NCBI GenBank assembly: GCA_031002005.1 | Contig: JARYHS010008074.1 | Coordinates: 352,680,932 to 352,744,931 of the forward strand | Direction: 5' to 3' | DNA length: 64,000 bases | Source of the DNA: Vandiemenella viatica | Lineage: Eukaryota; Arthropoda; Insecta; Orthoptera; Morabidae | In this document: positions 23,218 to 33,310 of the stretch, one piece after another | How positions within the stretch are numbered: position 1 is the first letter of the stretch | Layout of the letters: each line of letters begins with the position of its first letter | The notes under the pieces: model-generated | Database searches by the model: none | Told to the model about the DNA's origin: nothing | The model's input: only the letters and a program-made list of their open reading frames with translations | Translations under genes and position numbers: made by a program

Positions 23218-23438
23218 TTTCTTTTTTTACTTACGGCTTAATGCCTCGTCGACGTCGAGGTCATTAGAGGCGGGAAACGACTGGGGACAAGGAACGGTAA
23301 ACCTTTTCAAGGAAGAATCCCGGCATTCGCCAGGAGTTATTTGGGAAAACCCAAATCTGGATGCCCGGACGGAGATTCGAACCGCTGTCCACCCGAATGC
23401 GAGGCGAGAGCGCTAACCGCTCACCCACCTTCCTCGGT
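23218..23438 (-). repeat. full-length tRNA-derived SINE (family A) with 11-bp target duplication, minus strand
   Basis: T run and 'ACTTACGGCTTAATGCCTCG', then 'TCGACGTCGAGGTCATTAGA', 'CCCGGCATTCGCCAGGAGTT', 'GGATGCCCGGACGGAGATTC', the B-box complement and 'CGCTCACCCACCTTCCTCGG'. It is flanked by GAACACTAACT (23207-23217) and GAACTCTAACT (23439-23449), which differ at one base. A short internal deletion removes the GGAATTCGGCCATGG stretch. Confidence 0.93.
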
Positions 23439-23449
23439 GAACTCTAACT

Positions 23450-25760
23450 CATCGTGTAACTACCATCCTAACATAATAGGGGTAGTGGTTTGGGAAGACA
23501 AGTCGTTGATCCATCAGATGCCTACTGTTAACAAAATGAAAACAAAGAAAAGTACCTCGCTATTCCATGGATTTTTTACTGGAAGCCATTGACATCCGAT
23601 GACTAAATGGGTGAAAGGAGCTTGGAATACAGGTAGTCTGGGCAAAAGAAACCTGTGCTGTTGTGTTGCCATTAATGGGGGTAACCCCAGAAAATGACAG
23701 ATTTTCTATTGCTTTCGTTTAACTTTAATCGAATCAAGTTTTTCGATGTTATTGTTATTCTGAACTAATTGATGATTAAATACTTTCAAAAAATCATATA
23801 TTTCTCGATGAAATCGATAGCATTTTGTTGAACACCTTAGGAAGACGTGCCAGTTAATAGCGGCAGTATTTGTTAATAGTTGATATAATCGGTCAGTTTT
23901 CGGTCAATTCTTATTGTATTCTTGTCAAGCTTTTTTGATATCGATTCGCATGTTTGTCAGAAGATAGAACATTTATCTCACTCCTCTACCGCACACCAAT
24001 CTAGGATCTGACTACATGTTGACTGGCCGACATTCACTGTCCCTCATATACGAGCTCGTATTTCTTATTCCCCGCCCAACCTCTTCACATCAGGAGTCCG
24101 CGACTCCGCGCCTCTGCTGGCGAGTCCAGTATATGCTCGCTTCCAACCCTTCAAGCCCCCTTTTTGTAGGTGACCAACAGCAAAGTAAAGGTTTCTTTTG
24201 CTGTGCAGTCCCACTTGTCAGTATCTCTATCATTTGCCCGATCAAGCAAAAAAGACAGTCGCAGGCTGCTCAGATTGTACACAAAGAATAATTAAATGAT
24301 TTTTCTTATTTTATATTATTTTTTTATGACGATAAAGCACAAGTTTTGTAGCAAAACAAGCTTAATTTATGCATGCGTAATTAGTGTTTCTTTACAAGAT
24401 GTCAATCTAAATTTCACAGGGATACAATAAATCGTAAATTTGGTTTACGTAAAAAGTGCAAAATATAAATGTACCGATTTCCTTGTTCAATAGGCACCTC
24501 CATGAAAAGCTGTTGATTTCTTAATGAATGTGTGAAGTACAGCTCACTTGTACGCCCCGTTTCTAAGAATGAGCCCGTCCTCCAGCAAAGGCAGGACTAT
24601 TCGAATTCGTAGCCTTGTAGTACGCTCCACCAGACGTGCCCACGGCTGACCTGCAAGAGGCAGGCGTCAAGGTCTCGCCCGGAACAAATCGCTACAAGGA
24701 CTGTCTCGGCAACCGTGCATGTAGACCCAACTACCGAAACAAGAGCAATAGAGGCAGCATCACACCATAACGTCGCTGCACGATCTGAACAACTGTAACC
24801 TGAAACATCAACTTTTTAAAGAGCAGGCGCAAAGGGTTCTTTGTGAATCAATAACAGACTTGAGTAAATAGTATTTAACGTGAATAAAAGTTTTAATACG
24901 CAGAGGCATCAGATGTGGACCATCCACTAAAATGTCGTCTTTCCAGTATTTAAAATTGAAGAGCAAGCGAATATCAAGTTACCAGATCACTTATGGAGTG
25001 AATTGTATATGAACAAACTTAAAGAATAACTCATGATTAGACTAGTAGGGAGAAAGGTTGGCCCATTAATTGTATAGGAGAACGATCTGAATAGTTTTTG
25101 GCTTCTTATCATAAATAACAATGCTATCAGCAAACTAATAAACATGAAATCACGAAAATTCGATAGTAATTGCCGTCTAAAGAACAATTACGATCGGTAC
25201 ATCAGTGCTTACAAATTGCAAAAATTGTGCTAGACTGGTGGAGTGCAAGATAAGTGCGCGTAACAGATAAGTTGCTCCTAAAGATAACCAGTATCTGTTA
25301 GCTGAGCGGAAACAAACGTTTTATTCAAGTTTTAATGTGGAGTATATCGATTTTATTTAACTCCATTCAAAATTGTTTCAAGTGGACTGACTTACGCAGA
25401 GACGTGTATCGGCAACTTTGTAGAACCATTCCAACGTCGGAAATGCGACTGACACCTTCTTTTACTACTACTTTCATCTGTATAGAATTTTGTAACATTT
25501 ATTTCAGTTGATGAGAGCAGAATATAGTTGTACATGGCATTGCCGGTTACATTTGGCAGTTACCTAAATCTGTCACCAAATTCTGAGCTTTTTCAGATAT
25601 GTTTTTCTCGTTGTCCTTGTCGTTAACGAGGGAAATTAGTCTATCCGAGAGATTGTTATTTTTCGGGGCAGTAAATATTTAGCTTCCCTTCACACAAAAA
25701 TAGTTACTCCAACTTTTTAGGAGCCTTCTTAACCATAAAAACTTCAGCTATTTAATAGTA
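23450..25760. other. spacer of 2.3 kb, nothing certain
   Basis: 24060-24230 (a 91-codon frame at 24016-24291) and 24545-24800 are moderately GC-rich but have no recognised protein domain. The remainder is AT-rich. Confidence 0.45.
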
Positions 25761-25765
25761 TCTAG

Positions 25766-26514
25766 TCTATTTAGAATATGTAGCGAGTGTGATTTTTTTA
25801 AAAAGAAGATACTTTTACTAAATACAATGTGCGCATGTTTTTTGCCGCAAAATGTTACTTCTTTTACGACAAAATATTTCGTGGTAGGTAGGGATTAATT
25901 AAAACTTTATTATACCTGTATCATAATTGAAACAAACTTTTTTTAATACTTACGACGAAGTCATTCCACTGTTAATAACGTTAGTAGAAAAAAAATTGTT
26001 GGGATTTAAATTTATTTTTCATTCACTAATTTTACACCTATTACATACACATCTAGGAATAAAACTGTAGCGGGCACAGTACTAAAATCGAAGTTTTGTA
26101 TATCCACTGTTGATGAAGTAAGTTAGGTAAGCAACCCTATTTAGAACACCTAAGAAATGTGATATTTACAACAACAACAACAAAAAAAAAAAAATACGCT
26201 AATAAAATACTATGTACGCATGTTTTTCTGCCGCAGTCTTGCTTCTTTCACTACAAAATATTTTGTGGTAGATATGGATTAGATAAAGACTTAATTATAC
26301 CTGTATCATAATAGAAACAAAGTTGTTTTTTATATATACTTAAGACGAAGTCACTACACTATTAGTAACATCAGTAGAAAAAAATTTATTGGCATTAAAT
26401 TTCTCTTTCGTTGACCGATTTTAGAAGTGTTACATGTAGGCATAAAACTGTAGTGGGCACAGTACTAAAATGGAAGTTTTGTATATCCACTGTTGATGAA
26501 GTAAGGTAATATAC
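25766..26514. repeat. direct tandem duplication, unit about 383 bp
   Basis: Two diverged copies lie head to tail (25766-26130 and 26137-26514). Shared blocks in the same order include CTATTTAGAA, 'ATGTGCGCATGTTTTTT' / 'ATGTACGCATGTTTTTCT', 'ACAAAATATTT(C/T)GTGGTAG', TATACCTGTATCATAAT, 'GACGAAGTCA', 'GGGCACAGTACTAAAAT', and 'GAAGTTTTGTATATCCACTG'. The last block is offset by 383 bp. The second copy has gained a CAA/poly-A stretch (26167-26190). No open frame spans it. Confidence 0.85.
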
Positions 26515-27235
26515 TCGTCCTCGAGTTAACAACGCGTAATTTTTAGATTTTGTGAGTAAAATTGAGATTACTATTAATTTATCAACCTCAGTTTTTTTCT
26601 AGTTTTATCTTCTGAAATATTTTTCTATACCTGCGTAATAATCTTTTTCTGCGTTTCAGGTGAGTGATGGCTCCACTTTTCTCGCCTAGCTACGTATCAG
26701 TCATCGGGTCTGAGAGTACCTCTTTGACAACAAAAGTCTGAGATTCTGCTAAGTCAGCGATATAGCAATGGTGCGCCAAACTGCGGTAAGGACAACACTG
26801 CTCTTAAATCTTTGTGATGTATGTTATGTGATATGGGTTAACGTTTTATCGACTGCGAGGTAATTAGAGACAGTTCTATGTTTATTTATCCACAGTATCA
26901 AGTATCGTTTCAATCTATATTAATGTTACTCGCGCATGGCTGGTTGGGCTAAACTAATCTGATTGGCAGATTTATTGCTGAGGAATATTTTTGCATCGCA
27001 TTTGCTAGCTGTGCATCTTCAGTTCAGTATGGGGCGGGAGTTTAACAAATATGATTAGTCGTAACGGAACGCTGTTTTTACTGGTTAGCAAGGGTCCTTC
27101 ATGTGACGCTGCCAAGTTTGTGGTTGTATCAAAATTTGGGTCGATGAAATATGTGCGGACGGTCCGATGATATGATGATAATTCGTATGGCAGTACTGGA
27201 AGCGATATCATGAATTGGCCGTTTTAAGTTCCCGC
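26515..27235. other. spacer, nothing recognised
   Basis: Short frame at 27005-27211 (minus) with no domain. No shared repeats. Confidence 0.45.
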
Positions 27236-27419
27236 ACTCCGCGCATCTGTGGTAACCACCTAACCTGATCTGGTAATCCCAACATTTAAAGGGTACACGG
27301 AAGTGTTCTCCTCTTTCTTATAAACACCTCTCGAGCATTGCCAGAAGATCAGGCCATAGTTTAATGAATACGCCAGGAGAAACCGAGGTTCGAACAGATC
27401 ACCTTTAAGCCACCAAATC
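27236..27419 (-). repeat. possible third tRNA-derived SINE type, minus strand
   Basis: Read on the minus strand, GGTGGCTTAAAGGTGATCTG followed by TTCGAACCTCGGTTTCTCC has the spacing of a tRNA variable region and B box, and is followed by a body that does not match families A or B. The next SINE inserted directly against it. No second copy lies in the window, so the family is unconfirmed. Confidence 0.35.
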
Positions 27420-27427
27420 CCTCGGCG

Positions 27428-27657
27428 ACCGGCCTCGGTAGCGTAGGGGCTAGAGTGCTAGCTCCGCGTGCTGAAGGTCGCCGGTTCGAGTCCGGCATAG
27501 GGCATTGGTGTTTAAGTGTTGTGTCTGTGAAGTCATGTCCGACCTGTAGTGTTCATGTGTCCATACTTAGTGCCTACATTGTACTGGAGGTATTGAAACA
27601 CTAGAAGAGTCGATAATCACGTTGAGCTGGCTGTATGGCCTATGTAGCCCAATGCCA

Positions 27658-27721
<64 letters not shown>
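27428..27721 (+). repeat. tRNA-derived SINE (family B), young, with 59-A tail and target duplication
   Basis: The head ACCGGCCTCGGTAGCGTAGG contains the A box, and GCCGGTTCGAGTCCGGC is a near-consensus B box. The unrelated body ends 'GTATGGCCTATGTAGCCCAA' and 'TGCCATTTTT', followed by an uninterrupted run of 59 A (27663-27721). CCTCGGCG flanks it at 27420-27427 and 27722-27729. The intact promoter boxes and the long pure A tail point to a recent LINE-mobilised insertion. Confidence 0.93.
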
Positions 27722-27724
<3 letters not shown>

Positions 27725-27729
27725 CGGCG

Positions 27730-29100
27730 TTTACATATCAGCTGGAAAGCGTATCGCAATGATTTGTGTTGCTATAAAAATATCTTCATGTTGCATGCTG
27801 TATGTAAATGTCTACAAATTTCTTAGATTCGGAGTCCTAGTTGTATTTAGACCGTTAATAGAGTCCTTGCGCAAAGTGTTGAAGTACTCCGTATTAAAAT
27901 ACAAAGACAGTTGTACATACCTAGGTTGCTTTATTCCGAATGTATTAGTGATTTTAATCTTAGCAGTGCCTGTAGGTTTTTCTTAGTCTAACCCTTAGAG
28001 TTATCGGTTTGTGTTATGTGGGACCAGACGAAACATGGGGCAGATGTCGATGAAAGGCCCGTTTGATTTATGGTTGCGCAGTTTTATCCGCATGGTCTGT
28101 ACTTTTCACAAGGCCGTTCAGTTGAGTGGGCGCATTATCTGAATCCACTCTGCTGATAGACGGTCCGGCGAAGCATACGCATCACCACACAGAAGAGTCT
28201 GATTTATTTTTATTTTTAAACAAGTTATTAACCTTTCAATCAAGCGGTCAGCTAGTTTCTCACTTTCCGTTCCTATCTGAATATGTAGTGTAGTGTTAAT
28301 AAGCACCTGGCTGACTGCTGTTGTACCTATAAGAAGTATTGACGAAGATCCCGATTTTAACGTATCAATTGTGGTAAATTGACGAACTCCTTAAGAGTTT
28401 TTTTTTTTACAAAAGTTTGTTTTTGCGTTATTTGGCCGATTATGGAGCATCACTTATTCTTTATAATCCACTAAATGGCATGGTGAAGTGTGTGTAAGAT
28501 TAGGCAATACAAACATCACAAGAACACCAGAGTAAAATCAGTGTAGCAGTTCTGACTTTAACTGGTAACCCACCGATAGTGAACTGCAGTTTATGTCAGT
28601 CTGTATCAAACTACAGAGTATGACAACATCAAATAATAACACTCGAATTGTGTAAGCTATATGCAAATTGTATCCTACAGTTCAACTTTTCCCCAAAAAA
28701 ACCTTCCTAAAGAAATACAAAAAAATGAATGATTACAGTAAATACGTTCATTGAATAAAGAGTTGTTCATGTAACGTTAATTGTGATAAGGGAACTGATA
28801 TGGTACAACTAAATATTACGACCATGCTTTATCCACGCATCTTATTATAAGTATAGCACAAAAATTCCAAAAACACCCAAAATTTCGTTTCATCTTTAAT
28901 CACAGACCACTGCTACAAAAGTCTGAGCTGACAGGGAAGAAAACTAAGTTCACCGGTGGTACTGTAGCAGTGAGATCGCCGTACAACACAGTGGCTAGCT
29001 AGAGGATTGTCGAGTATTAGACACTATTTTGAAACATACAGAAATTAATACTTTATTACTGAGCAGAACAGGCGAAGAGCGGAATTAGCAGAGTGAGATT
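27730..29100. other. spacer, nothing recognised
   Basis: Frames at 27759-27986 (plus) and 28118-28306 (minus) lack domains. No shared repeats. Confidence 0.5.
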
Positions 29101-29105
29101 AAGAG

Positions 29106-29326
29106 TTTTTACTTATGTCTTTACGCCTCGTCGACGTCGAGGTCATTAGAGGCGGGATGGGACTGATGACAAGGAAGGGGAAGGAATTTGGTCATGGTCT
29201 TTTGAAGGAAGCATCCCGGCATTCGCCTGGAGTGATTTAGGGAAACCAAGAAAACCCAAATCTGGATGCCCGGACGGGGATTCGAACTCGCGTCCTCCTG
29301 AATGCGAGGCCAGAGCGTTAACCGAT
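29106..29326 (-). repeat. tRNA-derived SINE (family A), nearly complete, minus strand
   Basis: 'TTTACGCCTCGTCGACGTCG', 'AGGTCATTAGAGGCGGGATG', 'AAGGAATTTGGTCATGG', 'CCCGGCATTCGCCTGGAGTG', 'GGATGCCCGGACGGGGATTC' and 'GCGAGGCCAGAGCGTTAACC' are all close to the family consensus. The last part of the head, with the GACCGAGCG equivalent, is missing. Confidence 0.93.
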
Positions 29327-29516
29327 GAAGATTACTACATGTGAAACAGATAATTGAGAAGTCAAGTTTTAGAGACTATGTGGAGGTGAAGCCATTAGCA
29401 AAGGGTATGGAGAAAAGGAGAAGAATTAGATTCGTTCAGATTTCAAACATCGTAAAAACTGAAATACAAGCTACATTTTCGAAAGAAGAAACGACACAAC
29501 ACAAATTTTAGCGCGT

Positions 29517-29722
29517 TTTTTCATTTAGCTTACGGCTTTACAGATTGTTTACGTCGTAGTTATGAAAGCCGAAAGATGGAGGCAAGAAATAGTAAGGAAT
29601 TGTGCCGTTGAATTTTTGAAGGACCCAACCCGTCGCCTGTACTGATTTTGGGAAATATGAAAAAACCGAAATCAGAACTGCACCCATGTCCTCCCGAGCA
29701 TTAGGCAAGAGGACTAAGCAAG
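29517..29722 (-). repeat. tRNA-derived SINE (family A), highly diverged, minus strand
   Basis: 'TTAGCTTACGGCTTTACAG', 'GGCAAGAAATAGTAAGGAA', 'TTTTTGAAGGACCCAACCCG', 'GATTTTGGGAAATATG', 'CCGAAATCAG' and 'CATGTCCTCCCGAGCATTAG' are in the family order but heavily mutated. The B box is lost. Confidence 0.75.
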
Positions 29723-30518
29723 TATACTATTATTTACAGAAGCAGGTTCATATATTATTCTTTGTTATGCATTGAAGGTTGTTCGTATCAGTCTTAAATC
29801 CTTGGCTACCGCAATACCTTCAGCCTTCCGTAGAACTAGTAACAAAGTTAATACAGTACCGCAAACTCTCTCCAAACACGTGAAGAGTGTATAAAATCTC
29901 TCAAGAAGTACCAAAGTTGAACCTGACCGTGGTCCGCGTCTGCTAGTGGCAAGTATTTGTGGCACGGCACACCGCGCCCTGTCTCAGGTTGCTAACGGCC
30001 GAGCGTGCCATTGCCCTTCACTTCAAACAGAAGTCAACAGGCAAACCGGTCGGGCCGATGCGGCGGCTCGGATTTTCGCGTCTCTATCCGCCGCCTCGCC
30101 GCTCCCAGCGCTAATACCAATTTAACGCATCGGATGGTCGTGGTCGAAAATTGCCTGTTAACCTGAGACGTGCTAAGTACCTAGGCTCTAGCGTCGTAAC
30201 GCAAACGAGCGACTCCAACCACGCAGTAGCTGGCGATTATTCCGCACTTTGAACTCGTTAGCTGAATTAGGAATTGAGGTCCTCAATTATCTCCATAATG
30301 AATCTTGTAAGGACTTAATGTCTAGAGTGAAGAATTACTTTAGCGATAAAGCAAGAACAGCGCTACGAGTCATCAGAAAAAATAATCATCATGATCATCA
30401 TGAAATAGGCTTGCCAGCTGGTGCTTGGTAAAGGACTTTGGTAAAGAACATGGCGTAACATTTTTCCATTTGTTTTACCAATTGCAATGGCAAAACTATT
30501 TTTTGTATATATATATAA
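29723..30518. promoter_or_regulatory. spacer containing a strongly GC-rich island at about 29990-30120
   Basis: 29990-30120 (GGTCGGGCCGATGCGGCGGC, TCTATCCGCCGCCTCGCCGC) has dense CpG and no match to other repeats in the window. It is a candidate regulatory island or a remnant of a 5' exon. A 60-codon frame (30249-30431) downstream has no recognised domain. The rest is featureless. Confidence 0.3.
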
Positions 30519-30520
30519 TA

Positions 30521-31249
30521 CAGGATGATTCAGGAGGAATGGTAAATATTAAAGGAGGTGGTAGTATGAACAATATTCAGTAAAAAAATTCATATAAACA
30601 TGTGTCGGATACAGATGCTGGAATGTTATGCATAAAATAAGTCTCAGAAAATGATCAAGAACACACAAATAACTTATTGTAGTACTTTACTCATCCAAAA
30701 ACACACCCATGTTTTACAGAATTTTAAATTAAATTTTCGAAAAACCTACCATCGACTTCAAAAAACCTACCATCTACTTCAAAAAAATTTGCAGCTCTCT
30801 TCGCAACAATGCGTGTAGCTCTATTGGGTATATCTTGGTGTACTTTTATGAGGTTGCAATGTTTAAAATGCGAGCTAGTATTTCGTCTCTTGTGTTTACT
30901 TCCTCTCCGTACTCTTCGTTTGTCAACCATCCCTACACACGAGCGCATCGGGACTGTACGCGTCGACTTCAAGCATCAATAAAGTTCTTCAATTTGTTTT
31001 TTGAAGTCAGTGGTGGGATTTTCGAACATTTAATTTAAACTGTTATAAAATTTGCATGTGTTTTTGTATGAATAAAGTATTTCAGCAAGTTACTTGTGTG
31101 ATCTTGATCATTTTCTGTGGTTTATTTTATGCTTAACATTCCAGCACCTGTATCTCCAAAACGAATTGAAGTTTTTATGAACTTGTTCACTCAATATTGT
31201 TTATATTACCACCTGCTTCAATATTCACCTTTCCTCCTGAATCACTCTG
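30521..31249. mobile_element. Tc1/mariner-like MITE with about 270-bp terminal inverted repeats
   Basis: The ends are CAGGATGATTCAGGAGGAA (30521) and the inverted CAGAGTGATTCAGGAGGAA ending at 31249, each flanked by TA. The arms match for about 270 bp (shared 'GATACAG(A/G)TGCTGGAATGTTA', 'GCATAAAATAA', 'AGAAAATGATCAAGA'). The loop on the minus strand (30727-30972) keeps the end of a transposase frame, RATRIVAKRAANFFEVDGRF, and stops after ENLI at the arm, as C-termini of DDE transposases often do. It is a deletion derivative that keeps only the transposase tail. Confidence 0.88.
30727..30972 (-). pseudogene. transposase C-terminal remnant within the MITE
   Basis: 82 open codons, ending ...RAANFFEVDGRFFEVDGRFFENLI-stop. 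The seven-residue unit FFEVDGR is duplicated in frame by a 21-bp direct repeat at about 30738-30780. Upstream the frame contains KRRVRRGSKHKRR with no recognisable catalytic motif. The fragment is too short to act. Confidence 0.65.
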
Positions 31250-31251
31250 TA

Positions 31252-32765
31252 TATCTATGATAATCCAAGCCAAGCCGAATTACAGAACGAGAGCATTGTC
31301 TAAATAAATTGAAACATTCGTTAATACTTTATTATATAAAGAAAATATCTGTAAGGTTTCTTACGAAGTAAACGTTTCAATACCAGTATAAAAATAAATT
31401 GACCTACCTTGGTAGAAAAAAAGAAAGTGTGTGATAGTTTGTTTCGAAATAATGAATCCATTTAACTACAATCTATTGTGAGATGCATTTTTTTAAATTT
31501 TAATTTAGAATTTAAACCAATAAAAAAGTATTTTGCCTCCTATTGCCTGATTGTTTGGGTAAACAATTCCTGCTGATGTTACATATTAACATTATTGCAC
31601 TATGGCCTAAGCGTTGTTACCTATTCGCTGAAGAAATGCGGCGTACGCTTAAGGTATACTTATTTTTTAACACTGTCTACATAATTTAAGTTGTGATGAG
31701 TAGTTTTTGTGCGTAGAGTAGATTTTCATCGTTGTTGATCATAGCAGCAATATACTCTCACTTCAGACTCGCACTGTTCTATCGTCAGCGCATTCTTCGT
31801 ATCACTGATATGGTATTATCATCATATTACTAACAGTATTTTGGATTTTTTGAACTCCCGTTTAGCTATATTAAACGATTTTAAATTTTTTTCCCTCTGT
31901 TGCAATAATTGTAAATAAACGTGGGATAGGGATTTATGACAGTTTCGATATCCCTCAGCTTTATTCCAGTTGGGGGTCGTTTCGACGAAAGATTTTGTGC
32001 TCGGTCGCATTTATAATAAAGTATATATTCTTCAGTATCCAAACAGGCTGGTAAGCAAAATATCTCACTTGATACGGAATTGAACCTAAACGATCGTTTC
32101 AAACCTTTCGACATTAAAATTTTAACTAGCTGCTGAAATTAATATATTCCATTCGTTCTGTAGGAGATAGTTACAAAACAAGCAGCCCTTGCTTGCCGTA
32201 TGAGAACACGCCCTATCAAATAGACTATTGTGCTTTGTCTCATTCTTCAAACGCCTCGCCATGTTGTTCTGTATTGCTAAAGACTGTTATATCTGCAAAG
32301 CCTACACTTCTAAGTATCGTGCAGCATAATAGTGAAGAGGGTTAATTTTTCAGAAGATGGCCATTTCCTACGTCCCTATAGCGTCAATAGCTTCTGTTAT
32401 GGTGCGTCAGTGTAAGATCAGCGAGGAAAGACAGATCACCTTTTTGTATTTTGTAAATTGTTCAAAAATAAACACACTGAGTTATGTGAAATGCTTGAAG
32501 ATGACGAATCAGAACTTGCAAGAATTGGAAATGGCAAATAACTTCTGTTTCTAAGAAAATTTAGTGCCATATAGCGTTTTATGGGAGGACATTTGAAAGA
32601 ATCCGCGCTGAAAAACCTCGAGTAATAGTGTAGAATAGTGTAGTTCGGCACTACGCTGGTTGAGACAGTCATTACAACTAGGTAGCCTACTAAATATATT
32701 TCTCGATCCTGTTGCGAAAACTGGAAGCATCGGAGAGAGTATTGTGGACAGGATGGAAAAGGACA
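31252..32765. other. AT-rich spacer, nothing recognised
   Basis: Frames at 31822-32114 (minus) and 32357-32853 (both strands) have no recognised domain. No TIRs or tandem repeats. Confidence 0.5.
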
Positions 32766-32769
32766 TAAT

Positions 32770-32910
32770 ATATGAGTTTCGTGAAGAAGCCAAACCGGCA
32801 TTCGTATTGAACGATTTCAGTTGACCACGTAAAACCGAAATTTGTTCAAGCAAACCTGGAATCGAACCCGTGTATTTCAGAATGCCAAGCCAGAACGTTA
32901 TTGCTCAAGG
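32770..32910 (-). repeat. tRNA-derived SINE (family A), degraded head half, minus strand
   Basis: 'GAAGAAGCCAAACCGGCATT', 'CGTATTGAACGATTTCAG', 'AAACCGAAATTTG' and the B-box complement GGAATCGAACCCGTG followed by 'GCCAAGCCAGAACGTTATTG'. These follow the family order but the 3' half is missing. Confidence 0.65.
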
Positions 32911-33075
32911 GAAGAGTTTGGTGATTGTGAATCTTCCATCGTGAACAACGTAGTTTTCTGCAGAGAACCAGCGCATATAGAAGTTCTCGTTATTAGTATC
33001 TGCTGCTTGCTCAAGCCCAGTTTCTGTCCCCGTTAAACTTATCCCCAAGCGCGTGATATGGCAGATAAGCAGTAA

Positions 33076-33083
33076 GTAATAAG
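33076..33083. repeat. 8-bp target site duplication of the hAT element (left)
   Basis: GTAATAAG, identical to 35517-35524 on the other side of the element. The pattern xTxxxxAx is typical of hAT. Confidence 0.95.
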
Positions 33084-33157
33084 TAGGGCCCGGATATATA
33101 TGCACGTAAAACATCTAATATATGCATGCAAATATGCACAAAAAAGTCCTAAAATAT

Positions 33158-33262
33158 GCACTAACAATTAAAGAATATGCACTAACAATTAACGAATCTA
33201 CACTAACAATTAACGAATATACACTAACAATTAACGAACATGGACTAACTATTAAAGAATAT
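33158..33262. repeat. five 21-bp tandem units in the hAT subterminal region
   Basis: Unit GCACTAACAATTAAAGAATA plus T, repeated five times with small changes. It starts at a TATGCAC motif and lies 48 bp beyond the transposase stop codon, within the element. It probably belongs to the transposase-binding or end structure. Confidence 0.9.
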
Positions 33263-33310
33263 ACAGTTATCAAATGATTTATTTTATGTCAACTCACTGA
33301 TATACACGTT

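Noticed and set aside
27428..27510. Functional tRNA gene
   Set aside because: A and B boxes are present, but the sequence continues into a SINE body with an A tail and target duplication. The cloverleaf is not maintained.
33158..33262. CRISPR array
   Set aside because: Five adjacent 21-bp units without unique spacers, inside a eukaryotic hAT element.
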